Shown piece by piece: positions 19,133 through 28,293 of a stretch of 64,000 nt of DNA; positions within the stretch are counted from its first letter, which is position 1; each line of letters starts with the position of its first letter. The translations under genes were made by a program, and so were the position numbers. Below the pieces are notes generated by a model, which saw nothing but the letters and a program-made list of their open reading frames with translations, was not told the DNA's origin and did no database searches. Origin of the DNA: Mycobacteroides sp. LB1 (lineage in GTDB: Bacteria > Actinomycetota > Actinomycetes > Mycobacteriales > Mycobacteriaceae); assembly GCF_013449725.1 (NCBI RefSeq), contig NZ_JACCFF010000002.1:186001-250000 (forward strand), in the 5' to 3' direction.

Positions 19133-20470
19133 TCAGGGGATGCGTCGGGGCGCGGCCGACGAGCGCAGTGCCGGCGCGACGGGAGGGCCCGTGAGGAATC
19201 CGTCGGTGGTTCCGGCGTCGATGGCGCGTCGGTATACCTCGGCGGCACCTCGCAGTGCGTCGATGGTCAATTCGATATCGGTGGGCGTGTGTGCCGCGGA
19301 GATCACGAAAGACTGTCCCAGTACACCGCGACGCAGCAGTTCCTGCAGCAGCAGTGCACGGTAGGCCTGCGAGGGCTGCCCGTCTGGGCCGAGACTGGTA
19401 AAGGTGAGACACGATGGTCGGCCTATTGTCCGGATATGTTCGCCCACGCCTAGTTCCGCGGTAATGGCGGCAATGCCGTCGGCGAGATCCCGGCCCGAGG
19501 CCTCCATGGCCCGTACCGGGGCATCATCTCGATAGGCCTGCACCACTGCGCGGAAGGCCGCCAATCCCACCGCTTCCGGCCCGTTTGTGGTGGACAGCAG
19601 AAACGTCCGCGGATCGTCGGTCCGCAGGCCGCCGCGTTCCATATAGTCCCGCTTGCCCGCAAGCGCGGCGATCGCGAAACCATTGCCCATCGCCTTGCCC
19701 CAGCACGACAGATCCGGGGTCACCCCGTACACGGCCTGGGCACCCGCGCAGGACCACCGAAATCCGGTGATGATCTCGTCGAAAACCAGTAGCGCACCAT
19801 GACGGGTGCACAGCGCCCTCACGGATTCGAGGAATCCGGATTCGGGCTCGGCGGCCGCGCTGGCGACCTCCATGATGACACAAGCGATTTCGCCGGGGTA
19901 ATGATCAAAAAGCGTTGTCAGAGAATGGAGATCGTTGTAGTTGAACCTGGCCACGTCCTCGGTTGCGGTTTTCGGGATACCCGCGTTCATCTCGGTGGTG
20001 CCGATGAACCAGTCGTCGGCGGAGAAGAACGGCTGCCGACAGGCCGCGACCATCGTGCGTCCGGTCACGGCGCGGGCGAGGCGAATGGCGGCGGTGGTGA
20101 CATCCGATCCGTTCTTGGCGAACTTGACCATCTCGGCGGTTGGCACGGTCCGCAGGAAATCCTCGGCGGCTTCGGCTTCTAATACCGTTGGGCGACTGAA
20201 ACTTACCCCTCGGCTCAGCGTGTCGCGGACGGCCTCGATGACGGGCCCGTATGCATGGCCGAGGGTAATCGCACGCAGCCCCATGCCGTATTCCACATAG
20301 CAGTTGTCGTCAACATCCCACACCCGCGCGCCCGACCCGTGCGTCAGCACCGGCGCCATGCCTAGCGGGTACTGGTCGGCGCCGCGCGCGTAGGTATGCG
20401 CCCCGCCGGGCACCGCGTCGTGGAGCCGGGCCTGCCAGGTATTCGACTGTTCAAAACCCCGATGTGTCAT
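19133..20470 (-). CDS. Class III aminotransferase, glutamate-1-semialdehyde aminomutase-like
   Basis: 445 residues, PLP-dependent. FDEIITGFRW near residue 232 and the lysine in CWGKAMGNGF near 262 are the cofactor-binding elements of the GSA aminomutase subgroup; PGGAHTYARGADQYPLG at the start is also typical. It is unlikely to be the haem-pathway HemL because it sits at the end of a polysaccharide locus and overlaps the polymerase-like gene by 4 bp. HemL-like enzymes in O-antigen and capsule loci usually aminate or decorate a sugar or a non-sugar substituent; the substrate here is unknown. Confidence 0.85.
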   Translation of the reverse strand: MTHRGFEQSNTWQARLHDAVPGGAHTYARGADQYPLGMAPVLTHGSGARVWDVDDNCYVEYGMGLRAITLGHAYGPVIEAVRDTLSRGVSFSRPTVLEAEAAEDFLRTVPTAEMVKFAKNGSDVTTAAIRLARAVTGRTMVAACRQPFFSADDWFIGTTEMNAGIPKTATEDVARFNYNDLHSLTTLFDHYPGEIACVIMEVASAAAEPESGFLESVRALCTRHGALLVFDEIITGFRWSCAGAQAVYGVTPDLSCWGKAMGNGFAIAALAGKRDYMERGGLRTDDPRTFLLSTTNGPEAVGLAAFRAVVQAYRDDAPVRAMEASGRDLADGIAAITAELGVGEHIRTIGRPSCLTFTSLGPDGQPSQAYRALLLQELLRRGVLGQSFVISAAHTPTDIELTIDALRGAAEVYRRAIDAGTTDGFLTGPPVAPALRSSAAPRRIP

Positions 20471-21828
20471 GTTCGCGCTTCCTCACGAAGGAGCGGAGCT
20501 GCGGCAGGTGACGGGTTCTGGTCGCGTCTGACCAGTGCCCACGCCGCACCCGCAAGCACGATCAAGAGCCACCGAATCATCGAAATCTGTTGGAAAGCGG
20601 AGACATCCAGCACAGAACTGACGACGGTGAGCGCGACGAGCCCGCCGAGCACGCCATTGATCAGCTCCGTGGTGGCCGCATCCTCGCAGCGATTGCGCGC
20701 GTTACCCGCGTACACGATCGCTGTGATCATCAGGACCACCAAGGTCAACAGGCCCACGATGCCGCCTTCGATGAGGCGGCTGAGGTATTCGTTGTCGAGA
20801 ACCGGCTGTTCCGGTCCTAGTGGATAGGTGAATGATCCCTGCCCCAACCAAAAGTTCTCGGTCCAATGCGACATCACGTAGTCGATTCCACGCGCACGGG
20901 ATTGCAGCGACGGGTCGTCCGAGCTACTCATAAAGGTTTTGATGATCGCCTCGAAAACACCCAGTCCACTCACCGCGGCGACTGCCGCAGCACCGAGCGC
21001 GGCGCATAACAACCCGGCAAGCCGACGCACCGGCCAGCGCCACGACATCACGAGGATTGCCGCCGCGAATCCCACGAACGCCGATCGAGAAACAGTCACC
21101 ACCGAGCCCGCCATCACAATGCCGGTCAGCACTGCCCATGGCCATATCTTTCTGGCAGTCCCGTCGGCCCCGCTATTCGAGGCCTTGGCGTTGTACACGA
21201 GCGCGACGCCGATAGGTGCGATCGTGGTCAATACCGCGCTCAGTTCCAGGGCATGCGCTGCGGCGCCCTGTGCTCGGACGACGCCTTCACGAACAATCCC
21301 ATGAGCGACACCCGTATCGCCGAATTTCATGAGCCCGGGAATCCGGATCATCGCCGCGATGTCGACGCCGGTGGCGAATTGCGCCAGGGCGAGGATCGCT
21401 GTGATGGCACCGCCAATGAGAAGCGCCTTCAAGAAGATCTCAATGATTCGCGCGGAGCTTTCGGGATGGGCGGCGAACAGAAAGACGAATCCGATGAGCG
21501 CGGCCACCGTCACCGCGTATGCGGACATGCCCTGCCCGGCCTGCACCACGGCGATATGCGGCAGGAGACGGGTGGTGACGGCATTGAAGGACACCACGGT
21601 TGCCAGCACAGAGGCGAGGATCACGAGGGTAACTCCGCGCGCTCCGAGCGAGAGCCGGTGCCCCGACAGCACCCAATATCCGCCCAGCACACCGACGATG
21701 ATCAAGGCGACCTGAGCGGGGCTGAGCCCTTTCAGGGCATACACCGCGTAGACCTGCCGGGTGCTCAACAGCACGATGCATGCGAGCGCGGCGAACTTGA
21801 CGGTACCCAGACCGCGGTCGGTCATCAC
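20467..21828 (-). CDS. O-antigen polymerase/ligase-like membrane protein (Wzy-type)
   Basis: 453 residues with about ten to twelve hydrophobic segments and one large extracytoplasmic loop. The block RARGIDYVMSHWTENFWLGQGSFTYP followed by DNEYLSRLIEGGIVGLL is the typical Wzy_C/O-antigen ligase domain pattern (conserved Arg, then G-x-G and D-N-x-Y-L). Such proteins polymerise lipid-linked repeat units, or ligate glycans, outside the membrane. The start may be the GTG at 21828 or the adjacent ATG at 21825. It is followed by the aminotransferase with a 4-bp overlap. Confidence 0.82.
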   Translation of the reverse strand: MMTDRGLGTVKFAALACIVLLSTRQVYAVYALKGLSPAQVALIIVGVLGGYWVLSGHRLSLGARGVTLVILASVLATVVSFNAVTTRLLPHIAVVQAGQGMSAYAVTVAALIGFVFLFAAHPESSARIIEIFLKALLIGGAITAILALAQFATGVDIAAMIRIPGLMKFGDTGVAHGIVREGVVRAQGAAAHALELSAVLTTIAPIGVALVYNAKASNSGADGTARKIWPWAVLTGIVMAGSVVTVSRSAFVGFAAAILVMSWRWPVRRLAGLLCAALGAAAVAAVSGLGVFEAIIKTFMSSSDDPSLQSRARGIDYVMSHWTENFWLGQGSFTYPLGPEQPVLDNEYLSRLIEGGIVGLLTLVVLMITAIVYAGNARNRCEDAATTELINGVLGGLVALTVVSSVLDVSAFQQISMIRWLLIVLAGAAWALVRRDQNPSPAAAPLLREEART

Positions 21829-21837
21829 AGTGCCCGA

Positions 21838-22800
21838 CTACCGGTCTGGAGAAGGCTTGTCGCCAGGCCAGGTACGGAAATCGGTCAGGCGGGGCGGGGT
21901 CCAGTTCAATACCGCTTGGGCCAGCGCCTCGTCGTCGATCTCGAGATTGTCCAGGTCGTCGTCGACGATGGTGGGAGCGTCCGCGGTACCGGAGGCTTGG
22001 CGTCCATTGGTTGCCGAATTCTTTGCCAGGATCTGGCCATTGCCGCCCGCGTCTGCCTCAACCGGATCGGTGGGGGCCTCGGCGGCCGCCGATGGCTCAT
22101 TGGCTACGCGTGGAGTCTCGGTTTTAGCCTTGACCTTGTTCCCAGGCTGTCGATCGGCGCGCCTTTCTTTGCGGCGCCGCATCGCGAGTGCGTCGTAGGC
22201 CAGCAGCAGGATGGTCGCGGCGAGCAGCGCCGCGACGGCCATGGAACCCGCGGATTTCACCGCGCTGTTGGACATTACGACGGGGGCTGTGGGTTCCTGG
22301 AGGATAGTGAGAGTTGCCCAGTTCTCGGGTGCTACCGAGGCCCCCACCTGCAGTTTCACCAGGTTGTCGCGTGCGACGTCAAGGACTGCTCCCGCTCCTG
22401 CCTTGCAGTCCGAAGTCTCGCCGCAGAGCACCAGAATCGACAGCTGAGAGGACGGTTGTTGATTGTTGGGTCCCAGGTCAATGCTGTTGGAGACCGTGTA
22501 GTCCACACCGGGCGCGGCCGCGGCAATCGAAGTCTGTGCGGGCTGGCTGGATATCGAGGTGGCGAGGATGCCGACGAGCTGCGCCATTTGCGGCGACAAG
22601 TTCAACATCGGGTTGGCGCCCAGCGTGTCACCGGTCGAGGAGAAAGTGGGAGGTGGGACAACCACTGCAGAGGCCGTAGATGCCCGGATGGTGACACCCT
22701 TGGTGTAGCCGTATGCGCCTGCGCTGCACACCATCAGGGCCACGAGGACAAGCGCAATCCGCCGGTTCAAGATCCGCTTGACCAGGTCGTTGACGTTCAC
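21838..22800 (-). CDS. Wzz-like chain-length determinant/polysaccharide co-polymerase
   Basis: 320 residues from the GTG at 22800, which follows GGAG; longer starts reach to 22890 but add an unusual basic stretch. Topology: short cytoplasmic N-terminus, helix near residues 18-36, extracytoplasmic domain to about 195 with a cysteine pair (CGETSDC), second helix near 205-225, then a cytoplasmic tail of about 95 residues that turns strongly acidic (DDDLDNLEIDDEAL). Two helices around an extracytoplasmic domain is the Wzz architecture. There is no tyrosine kinase domain and none is encoded nearby. The assignment rests on topology and on its position next to the Wzy-like gene. Confidence 0.6.
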   Translation of the reverse strand: MNVNDLVKRILNRRIALVLVALMVCSAGAYGYTKGVTIRASTASAVVVPPPTFSSTGDTLGANPMLNLSPQMAQLVGILATSISSQPAQTSIAAAAPGVDYTVSNSIDLGPNNQQPSSQLSILVLCGETSDCKAGAGAVLDVARDNLVKLQVGASVAPENWATLTILQEPTAPVVMSNSAVKSAGSMAVAALLAATILLLAYDALAMRRRKERRADRQPGNKVKAKTETPRVANEPSAAAEAPTDPVEADAGGNGQILAKNSATNGRQASGTADAPTIVDDDLDNLEIDDEALAQAVLNWTPPRLTDFRTWPGDKPSPDR

Positions 22801-22913
22801 GGGCGCTCCGACTCTTGCTATCGTCCGGACTATTCGCGATAGGCGCGCCGTCCCATAACCAGCCTTATTGGTCACGAGCATAACCCACACTTGCTCGCCC
22901 CAGAGAATGAACG

Positions 22914-23744
22914 ATGGCTAGGCTAACCGCCGTGTCGACAGAATCGCTGGGCCCGCCGGTTCGGGTGACGATCTCCCACGTGGTGGTTGACCTTTGCTGC
23001 GTGCAGGACGTGCTCGATGCGGTCGCCCGGCGCCCGGCAGCGGCCGATGAGTGCCCGCTTGTTATCGGCTCGGTGAACTTGGACCATTTGCACCATTTCG
23101 GCAAGGGGCGCGCGTATCGGGACTGCGCCGAGCTGGGGCCACAGCTGGATTGGTTGATGCTCGCCGACGGGGCGCCGATCGCGGCGCGTGCCCGGCTCAA
23201 GACGCGGCAAAACTGGCCACGGATCACCGGCGCGGACCTGCTACCGCAGGTTCTCGAGCTGGCAACCAGGACCGGTCGCCGGGTCGGGTTCTTGGGCGGA
23301 CTGCCGAAGGTGCATGACCAGCTGCGCACGATTCTCGGCGAACGCTATCCCGGCCTGCAGGTCGTCGGTCTGTGGGCGCCCGATCGTAGCGATATCACCG
23401 ACCCGACCCGCAGCGATGCCCTCGCACGCGAGATTGCCGCCGCCGGCGCCCATATTCTGGTAGTTGGCCTAGGAAAACCATTACAGGAGTTATGGATTGC
23501 GCGCCACGGGGTCGCTACCGGCGCCATGGTGCTGCTGGCTTTCGGTGCGTCCGCCGATTTCCTTGCCGGTGCCGCAACGCGCGCTCCGGAATGGATGCAA
23601 CGCAGCGGACTGGAATGGTCGTACCGATTGGGTCGCGAACCGCGGCGAATGGCCCGGCGGTACCTGATACAGGGGCCGGCGTCCCTGGCGCGGTTACGTA
23701 AGGCCGAGGTTGGGCCGGCACAGTCAGCTAAACCCCATGCATAA
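22914..23744 (+). CDS. WecG/TagA/CpsF family glycosyltransferase
   Basis: 276 residues, the usual size for this soluble/peripheral family (GT26), which transfers N-acetylmannosamine, its uronate, or related sugars onto an undecaprenyl-linked first sugar. Motifs: VNLDHLHHF near residue 48 (the family Asp/Asn region), LADGAPI near 84, RITGADLLP near 104, VVGLGKPLQELW near 184, and the C-terminal GLEWSYRLGREPRRMARRY. An in-frame GTG at 22932 is an alternative start. Divergent from the Wzz-like gene; its 3' end overlaps the convergent glycosyltransferase gene by 17 bp. The WecG type suggests a HexNAc-primed lipid carrier. Confidence 0.92.
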   Translation: MARLTAVSTESLGPPVRVTISHVVVDLCCVQDVLDAVARRPAAADECPLVIGSVNLDHLHHFGKGRAYRDCAELGPQLDWLMLADGAPIAARARLKTRQNWPRITGADLLPQVLELATRTGRRVGFLGGLPKVHDQLRTILGERYPGLQVVGLWAPDRSDITDPTRSDALAREIAAAGAHILVVGLGKPLQELWIARHGVATGAMVLLAFGASADFLAGAATRAPEWMQRSGLEWSYRLGREPRRMARRYLIQGPASLARLRKAEVGPAQSAKPHA

Positions 23745-24819
23745 TGCTCGCGAAATGCTCAGCCATTCGTTCGGAGCTGAACTCCGCCCGCACCCGCTGC
23801 GCCCCAGACTGTCCGAGGGCGCGGGCGCGATCGGGGTCGCGCGCCAGCTCGGCGATCGCGCGGGCGAAGGCGTCGGGGTCGCCGGGTGGAACCAACACGC
23901 CGTCGACATCATGGCGGATGTAGTGCGCAATCCCCGGATTGTCGGTCATGACCACCGGGCGCCCACTGGCCATTGCCTCCAGCGCGACCGTAAGTCCCGA
24001 ACCGGTAATTACGTTGGGGCGCACCGCAATCGCCACGAGCGTGGATCGGCGATACAGATCCCGCATTCGTCCGTAGAGCCGTTCAGTGTGCAGGGTGACA
24101 ATACCGGGTGGCGAGCTGACCGGCAGCGCAGTAGCCAGTTCGAGTGTGAGGCCGTGGCATTGTTCGCGGGCGGTAAGAACGGCCTGGACGAGAAGCGCGT
24201 GGTCCCGGTGGACATCCTCGCCGGCGCTGACCACCAACGGAGTGCCAGCATTCGCCCACGGCTGCACCCGGTAGAAATCGGTATCGATTCCCACCGGAGC
24301 GAAATGCAGCCGCGAGTCCTCGACACCCCAGGCGCGCGACAGCAGTTCGACCTGGGGAGGGGACTGCGAAAAGACCGCTGCGCTGCGGGCCAATGCGTAG
24401 CGGGCGAGTCCGCGCGGCACCGGGGGAGACTCGGCGGGCTCGGTAAGCCAACCGATTCCGGTCACCACCGGCGGACTCATCCGGATTGCCGTCGCAACCG
24501 CTGCCGGCACTCCAGTGCGTTCGTCGTAGCAGAACACGATATCGCTCGCGCGTCGAGCCGCTCTGTCAGCAACGGTCTCCAGAATTTCGAGATCCCCCGT
24601 GCGATAACGAATGTGACCGGCGATTCGCGCAGCGCGGCGGCCGAACGAAAACTCGCTGAATGCGGGTGTCACGCCGTAGCGCGACAACCGATGCAGACCG
24701 TAGGGTGCCCGATCCGGCACCTCATCAGCCCGGTTCCTGATCTCCCATTGCGAGGCCGAAACGCCATGCGGCAAGGCCACATACGCGTGCAGTTGTTGAC
24801 TCGGTTGCATTATTCCCAT
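23728..24819 (-). CDS. GT4-type glycosyltransferase
   Basis: 363 residues from the ATG at 24819 (an ATG at 24810 is also possible). GT-B fold: variable N-terminal half with few clear motifs, C-terminal half with GSGLTVALEAMASGRPVVMTD near residue 290, the E-x7-E sugar-nucleotide site, and DGVLVPPGDPDAFARAI after it. It is a member of glycosyl transferases group 1. The donor cannot be told from sequence. It is divergent from the flippase gene, with about 23 bp between starts, and convergent with the WecG-type gene. Confidence 0.87.
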   Translation of the reverse strand: MGIMQPSQQLHAYVALPHGVSASQWEIRNRADEVPDRAPYGLHRLSRYGVTPAFSEFSFGRRAARIAGHIRYRTGDLEILETVADRAARRASDIVFCYDERTGVPAAVATAIRMSPPVVTGIGWLTEPAESPPVPRGLARYALARSAAVFSQSPPQVELLSRAWGVEDSRLHFAPVGIDTDFYRVQPWANAGTPLVVSAGEDVHRDHALLVQAVLTAREQCHGLTLELATALPVSSPPGIVTLHTERLYGRMRDLYRRSTLVAIAVRPNVITGSGLTVALEAMASGRPVVMTDNPGIAHYIRHDVDGVLVPPGDPDAFARAIAELARDPDRARALGQSGAQRVRAEFSSERMAEHFASIMHGV

Positions 24820-24842
24820 CCCATATCGGCGCAAGGTAGCAC

Positions 24843-26318
24843 ATGACCTCGGAACGTGCCGACGGTTCCGCGGGTGCCCAACCGGCATCCGGACGACGGA
24901 TTGCCAACGCCGTGGCCTGGCAACTAGGCGGTCGTGTCCTGGGAGTAGTCGCTTCCATAGCGGCGATCGCGCTGACTACACGTGCTGTCGGTCCGCTGGC
25001 CTACGGGCATCTCAATACCGCGCTCTTCTTCATCGGGCTGTGGACGAGTTTGACCGAACTCGGCATCGGCGCGGTCATCGTCAGACGCGTCTCCAGCGGC
25101 AGCGGCAGTCTCGAACGGTTGGTCGGGGTCAACCTTGGTCTCTCCATTGCCTATTGCGTGCCCCTCACCGTGCTCGCCGCGGTGTCGGGTTTGTTGGTCT
25201 ATCGCGACCAGCCTGAAGTCGACTCGATGTTGCTTATCATGAGCGGGAGCCTCACGCTGAGCACTTTGGCGAGCTGCCTTGGCCCTGTGTTCGTCCAATC
25301 GGTCCGCTTCCCGGCGGTGGCGATCGCGGACGTCATGTCGCGCGTGGCGGTTCTGGGCTTCACGTGGATTCTCGTCACGGTCGATGCCACACCGGTCTGG
25401 TACGCGGTGGCGCAGCTCATACCGCCGGCGGTATTGCTTCTCGTGCAAGGTATTGCCGCACATCGGATCATTCCGCTACGCATCGTGATGTCCACACGCG
25501 AGTCATGGGACCTGGTACGCGAAAGCCTGCCGCAGACAGCGGTTCTGGTAGTCGGTGTTTTGTACTGGCGAATCGACGGCGTGATCCTGAGTCTGCTGAG
25601 CACACCGGTCGAGGTCGGCCATTATGGGCTGGCGTATCAGACGGCATTCACCTTGTCGGTCATGGGCAGCTTCTTCCTGTGGGCGACGCTGTCCACCATG
25701 TCGACGCTTTATGCCACCGATTCAGCGCGGTTCGGCTACTTCATTCAGCGATCCGTCGGGCTCATGCTCGCGGTGGCAGTACCGATCTCCGTGGTCGGCT
25801 TCTTTGTGGGCCGCGATCTCATCGCGCTTTTGGGTTCCGAAGAGTTCGTGGACAAGTCGAACCTGGTGATGCCGTTGCTGCTCGTCGCGGTTGGCCTCAC
25901 CTTCCTGACCGGCATCGTGAGCCAGGCTCTGTTTGCCGCGCATCGCCAGGTATTTCTGTTGCGGCTCAATGTGTGCAATCTCGTCGGCAATATCGTTCTC
26001 AACGTACTGCTGATCCCGCACCTGGGCGCACTGGGCGCGGCGATCGCGCTGGTGGCCAGCGAGGTGGTGGGCTTGACCATCGCCGCCACCAAGTTGACCA
26101 CCTGTAGCGCCTATCGCACGCCCTGGATGTTCCTCCTGCGCTTGGCCATACCGACATTGGCGGCTGTCGGCGCGCTCCTTCTTGCCGAACAGTGGATGCC
26201 GCAGTTGATGGCGGCGGCGATCGCTGCCGGTGTGTATGTGGGGGTGAATCTTTGGGCGGGCCCGGTGCATCTGCGGGACGTCCGGGACGTACTCCGCAAG
26301 GAGGATTCTGGTGGGTAG
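24843..26318 (+). CDS. Polysaccharide flippase (Wzx/MATE-like, MOP superfamily)
   Basis: 491 residues with about 12-14 hydrophobic segments over nearly the whole length. The N-terminal AVAWQLGGRVLGVVASIAAI and LAYQTAFTLSVMGSFFLW in the middle resemble PST/oligosaccharide flippases. Such proteins move lipid-linked oligosaccharide units across the membrane before Wzy-type polymerisation. The position between glycosyltransferase genes fits. The stop overlaps the next gene, which starts at a GTG at 26311, by 8 bp, so flippase and fusion glycosyltransferase are likely co-translated. Confidence 0.9.
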   Translation: MTSERADGSAGAQPASGRRIANAVAWQLGGRVLGVVASIAAIALTTRAVGPLAYGHLNTALFFIGLWTSLTELGIGAVIVRRVSSGSGSLERLVGVNLGLSIAYCVPLTVLAAVSGLLVYRDQPEVDSMLLIMSGSLTLSTLASCLGPVFVQSVRFPAVAIADVMSRVAVLGFTWILVTVDATPVWYAVAQLIPPAVLLLVQGIAAHRIIPLRIVMSTRESWDLVRESLPQTAVLVVGVLYWRIDGVILSLLSTPVEVGHYGLAYQTAFTLSVMGSFFLWATLSTMSTLYATDSARFGYFIQRSVGLMLAVAVPISVVGFFVGRDLIALLGSEEFVDKSNLVMPLLLVAVGLTFLTGIVSQALFAAHRQVFLLRLNVCNLVGNIVLNVLLIPHLGALGAAIALVASEVVGLTIAATKLTTCSAYRTPWMFLLRLAIPTLAAVGALLLAEQWMPQLMAAAIAAGVYVGVNLWAGPVHLRDVRDVLRKEDSGG

Positions 26319-28293
26319 CAATAGGCTCAAGGAGCTGAACAGGGCCTATCTCCCGTCACCTCAGGGCGGTGAGGTACATGGGGGTATCGCGGTGTTCGTC
26401 GTCGCGTACGGACGTCCGGATCTGCTCGCCGACTGTCTGCGGTCGTGCCACGAACACCTCGGCGAGCTGCCGGTACACGTGTGGGACAACTCGGGACCGG
26501 ACTATCCGGGGATGGGCGCAGTTCGAGCGTCATTTCCTGACGTGAGCTGGCACGGTACGGGGGACAATCTCGGATTCGCCGCGGCCGTCAACAGATTGGC
26601 GGATCTCGTGGCGGGTGCGCACCTGCTGCTCGTGAACCCCGATGCGATCGTGAAGAGCCCACTCACGCGGACACGCGCCCAGATGGCTATCGATCCCATG
26701 GTGGCCGCGGCGGCGCCACAGATAGACCCGACCACACCGCATCTCGGCGAGCTCCCCTGGGACAACGGACATCGCGCCCCGAACATGCTCCGGGCGCTGG
26801 TGTCGCACGCGGGCTACGCGCCTGCGCTACGCGGCCGCGCGATCTCGGAGCTGTACCGGACAGCGCCCACCGAAGTGGACGGGTACCTCACCGGCGCCTG
26901 CCTATTGATCAACCGGCAGGTCTGGAATGAGATCGGTGGTTTCGACGAGGAGTTCTTCCTGTACGGCGAGGAAGCCGACTGGCAGCTGCGTGCCCGGGCG
27001 GCGGGCCGGCGGCTGGTTTTCATCGACGAGCCCGGTGTCACGCACAGTGCCAAGGGGACTGTCACCGGAGATCACCAGCGCGCTATCCGCTCCGACGATC
27101 TACTGAGAGCCAATATCGCCCTCACCCTCGAACATTCGAAAGGTGCGCGCACCGCCGACCTCTATCTGGCCGGGACATCCGCGCTGGACCGCGTGCAGCG
27201 TTCGGCTCGCCGCGTCCGCAAGACGCGACTCAGGCCGGGCACCGGGCGCCCACAGATAATCCTGACCACCAACCGGCTGGTGTACGGGGGTGCCGAACGC
27301 CAACACGTCTTGTTGGCAACCGAATTGGATCGGCGCGGATATGCCGTGACCATCGCGTGCATGCAGCGTTTCGGCCCGTTGGTTGCCGAGATCCCCGCGA
27401 CGGTGCGGGTGGTGCGTCAGCCCTGGTGGTGCCCCACATTCGAAATCGGCGACGGTCCCACAATCCTCGTGTCGGGGGACACCAACACCGAGACCGGTTG
27501 CGGGACACTGTGGCGCGCATCCGGACGACATCGCAGATGGCTGGTGGCGGCACATATCCCACCCGAACTGAACACGGGAACCTACTCGGCGCCGCTCGCG
27601 GCGGCGATGAGCCGGGCCGACGGCTTTATTGCGCTATCGCGACGCCACTGGGACGAGGTTTCGGCGCATCAGCGCGTCGGCACACGATTCTTCACCGCCC
27701 CTAATGGGGTGGTGAGCCGACGCGATCTACCCGAGACTGTGCCGCGCCGCCGTGATCTGAGTGGCCCATTGCATTTCGTGATGCTGTCGCGCATTGTCGA
27801 GCACAAGAATCCACATCTGCTGGTGGAGGCGCTGAGCGGATTGGCCGAATACGACTGGCGGCTCTCCATCTTCGGAGACGGGCCCGACCGCCAACGACTG
27901 GAGGCTCTTACGCCCGATTCGGTGCGTGACCGGGTGCACTGGCGCGGTTGGTCGCCCGGTCCGGATCATGCGCTGGCCGACTGCGATGTGCTCTGTGTGC
28001 CGAGCCGCAGCGAGGCCTTCCCGCTGGTGATCCTCGAGGCGATGGCACGTGCCGTACCGGTCATCGGGTCGGCGGTCTGCTCGGTACCGGACATGCTCGA
28101 CGACGGCAGCGGTGTCGTGGTGGATCCGATAGATGTGCAGTCCTGGCGCGACGCGCTCAAGGATGCCCTGTCCGCCCCTGAGCGCTTGACGGCTTTGGGG
28201 TGCAATGGGTTTAAGCGGATGCGTGATCTCTATACGATCGAGACGATGGCGGACTCGTACGAGGAAGCCTTCACCGCGGTGCTCAAGGGCTGA
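26311..28293 (+). CDS. Two-domain glycosyltransferase, GT2 fused to GT4
   Basis: 660 residues, twice the size of a normal glycosyltransferase. Residues 25-290: GT2 domain (GT-A fold) with VFVVAYGRPDLL, NLGFAAAVNRL, LLVNPDAIV (D-x-D-like N-P-D) and GGFDEEFFLYGEEADW, resembling rhamnosyltransferases of the WbbL type. Residues 315-660: GT4 domain with TTNRLVYGGAERQ, LSRIVEHKNPHLLVEAL, and the E-x7-E site in SRSEAFPLVILEAMARAVPV. The link region (290-315) is basic. Two transfers could be made in sequence by one chain. Overlaps flippase by 8 bp and the next transferase by 1 bp. Confidence 0.9.
   Translation: MGSNRLKELNRAYLPSPQGGEVHGGIAVFVVAYGRPDLLADCLRSCHEHLGELPVHVWDNSGPDYPGMGAVRASFPDVSWHGTGDNLGFAAAVNRLADLVAGAHLLLVNPDAIVKSPLTRTRAQMAIDPMVAAAAPQIDPTTPHLGELPWDNGHRAPNMLRALVSHAGYAPALRGRAISELYRTAPTEVDGYLTGACLLINRQVWNEIGGFDEEFFLYGEEADWQLRARAAGRRLVFIDEPGVTHSAKGTVTGDHQRAIRSDDLLRANIALTLEHSKGARTADLYLAGTSALDRVQRSARRVRKTRLRPGTGRPQIILTTNRLVYGGAERQHVLLATELDRRGYAVTIACMQRFGPLVAEIPATVRVVRQPWWCPTFEIGDGPTILVSGDTNTETGCGTLWRASGRHRRWLVAAHIPPELNTGTYSAPLAAAMSRADGFIALSRRHWDEVSAHQRVGTRFFTAPNGVVSRRDLPETVPRRRDLSGPLHFVMLSRIVEHKNPHLLVEALSGLAEYDWRLSIFGDGPDRQRLEALTPDSVRDRVHWRGWSPGPDHALADCDVLCVPSRSEAFPLVILEAMARAVPVIGSAVCSVPDMLDDGSGVVVDPIDVQSWRDALKDALSAPERLTALGCNGFKRMRDLYTIETMADSYEEAFTAVLKG

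Noticed and set aside
21253..22842. A 529-codon open frame on the plus strand opposite the Wzy- and Wzz-like genes
   Set aside because: Product is rich in Gly, Arg, Asp and His without any domain, and the minus strand encodes clear membrane proteins with overlapping starts and stops; a normal high-GC artefact.
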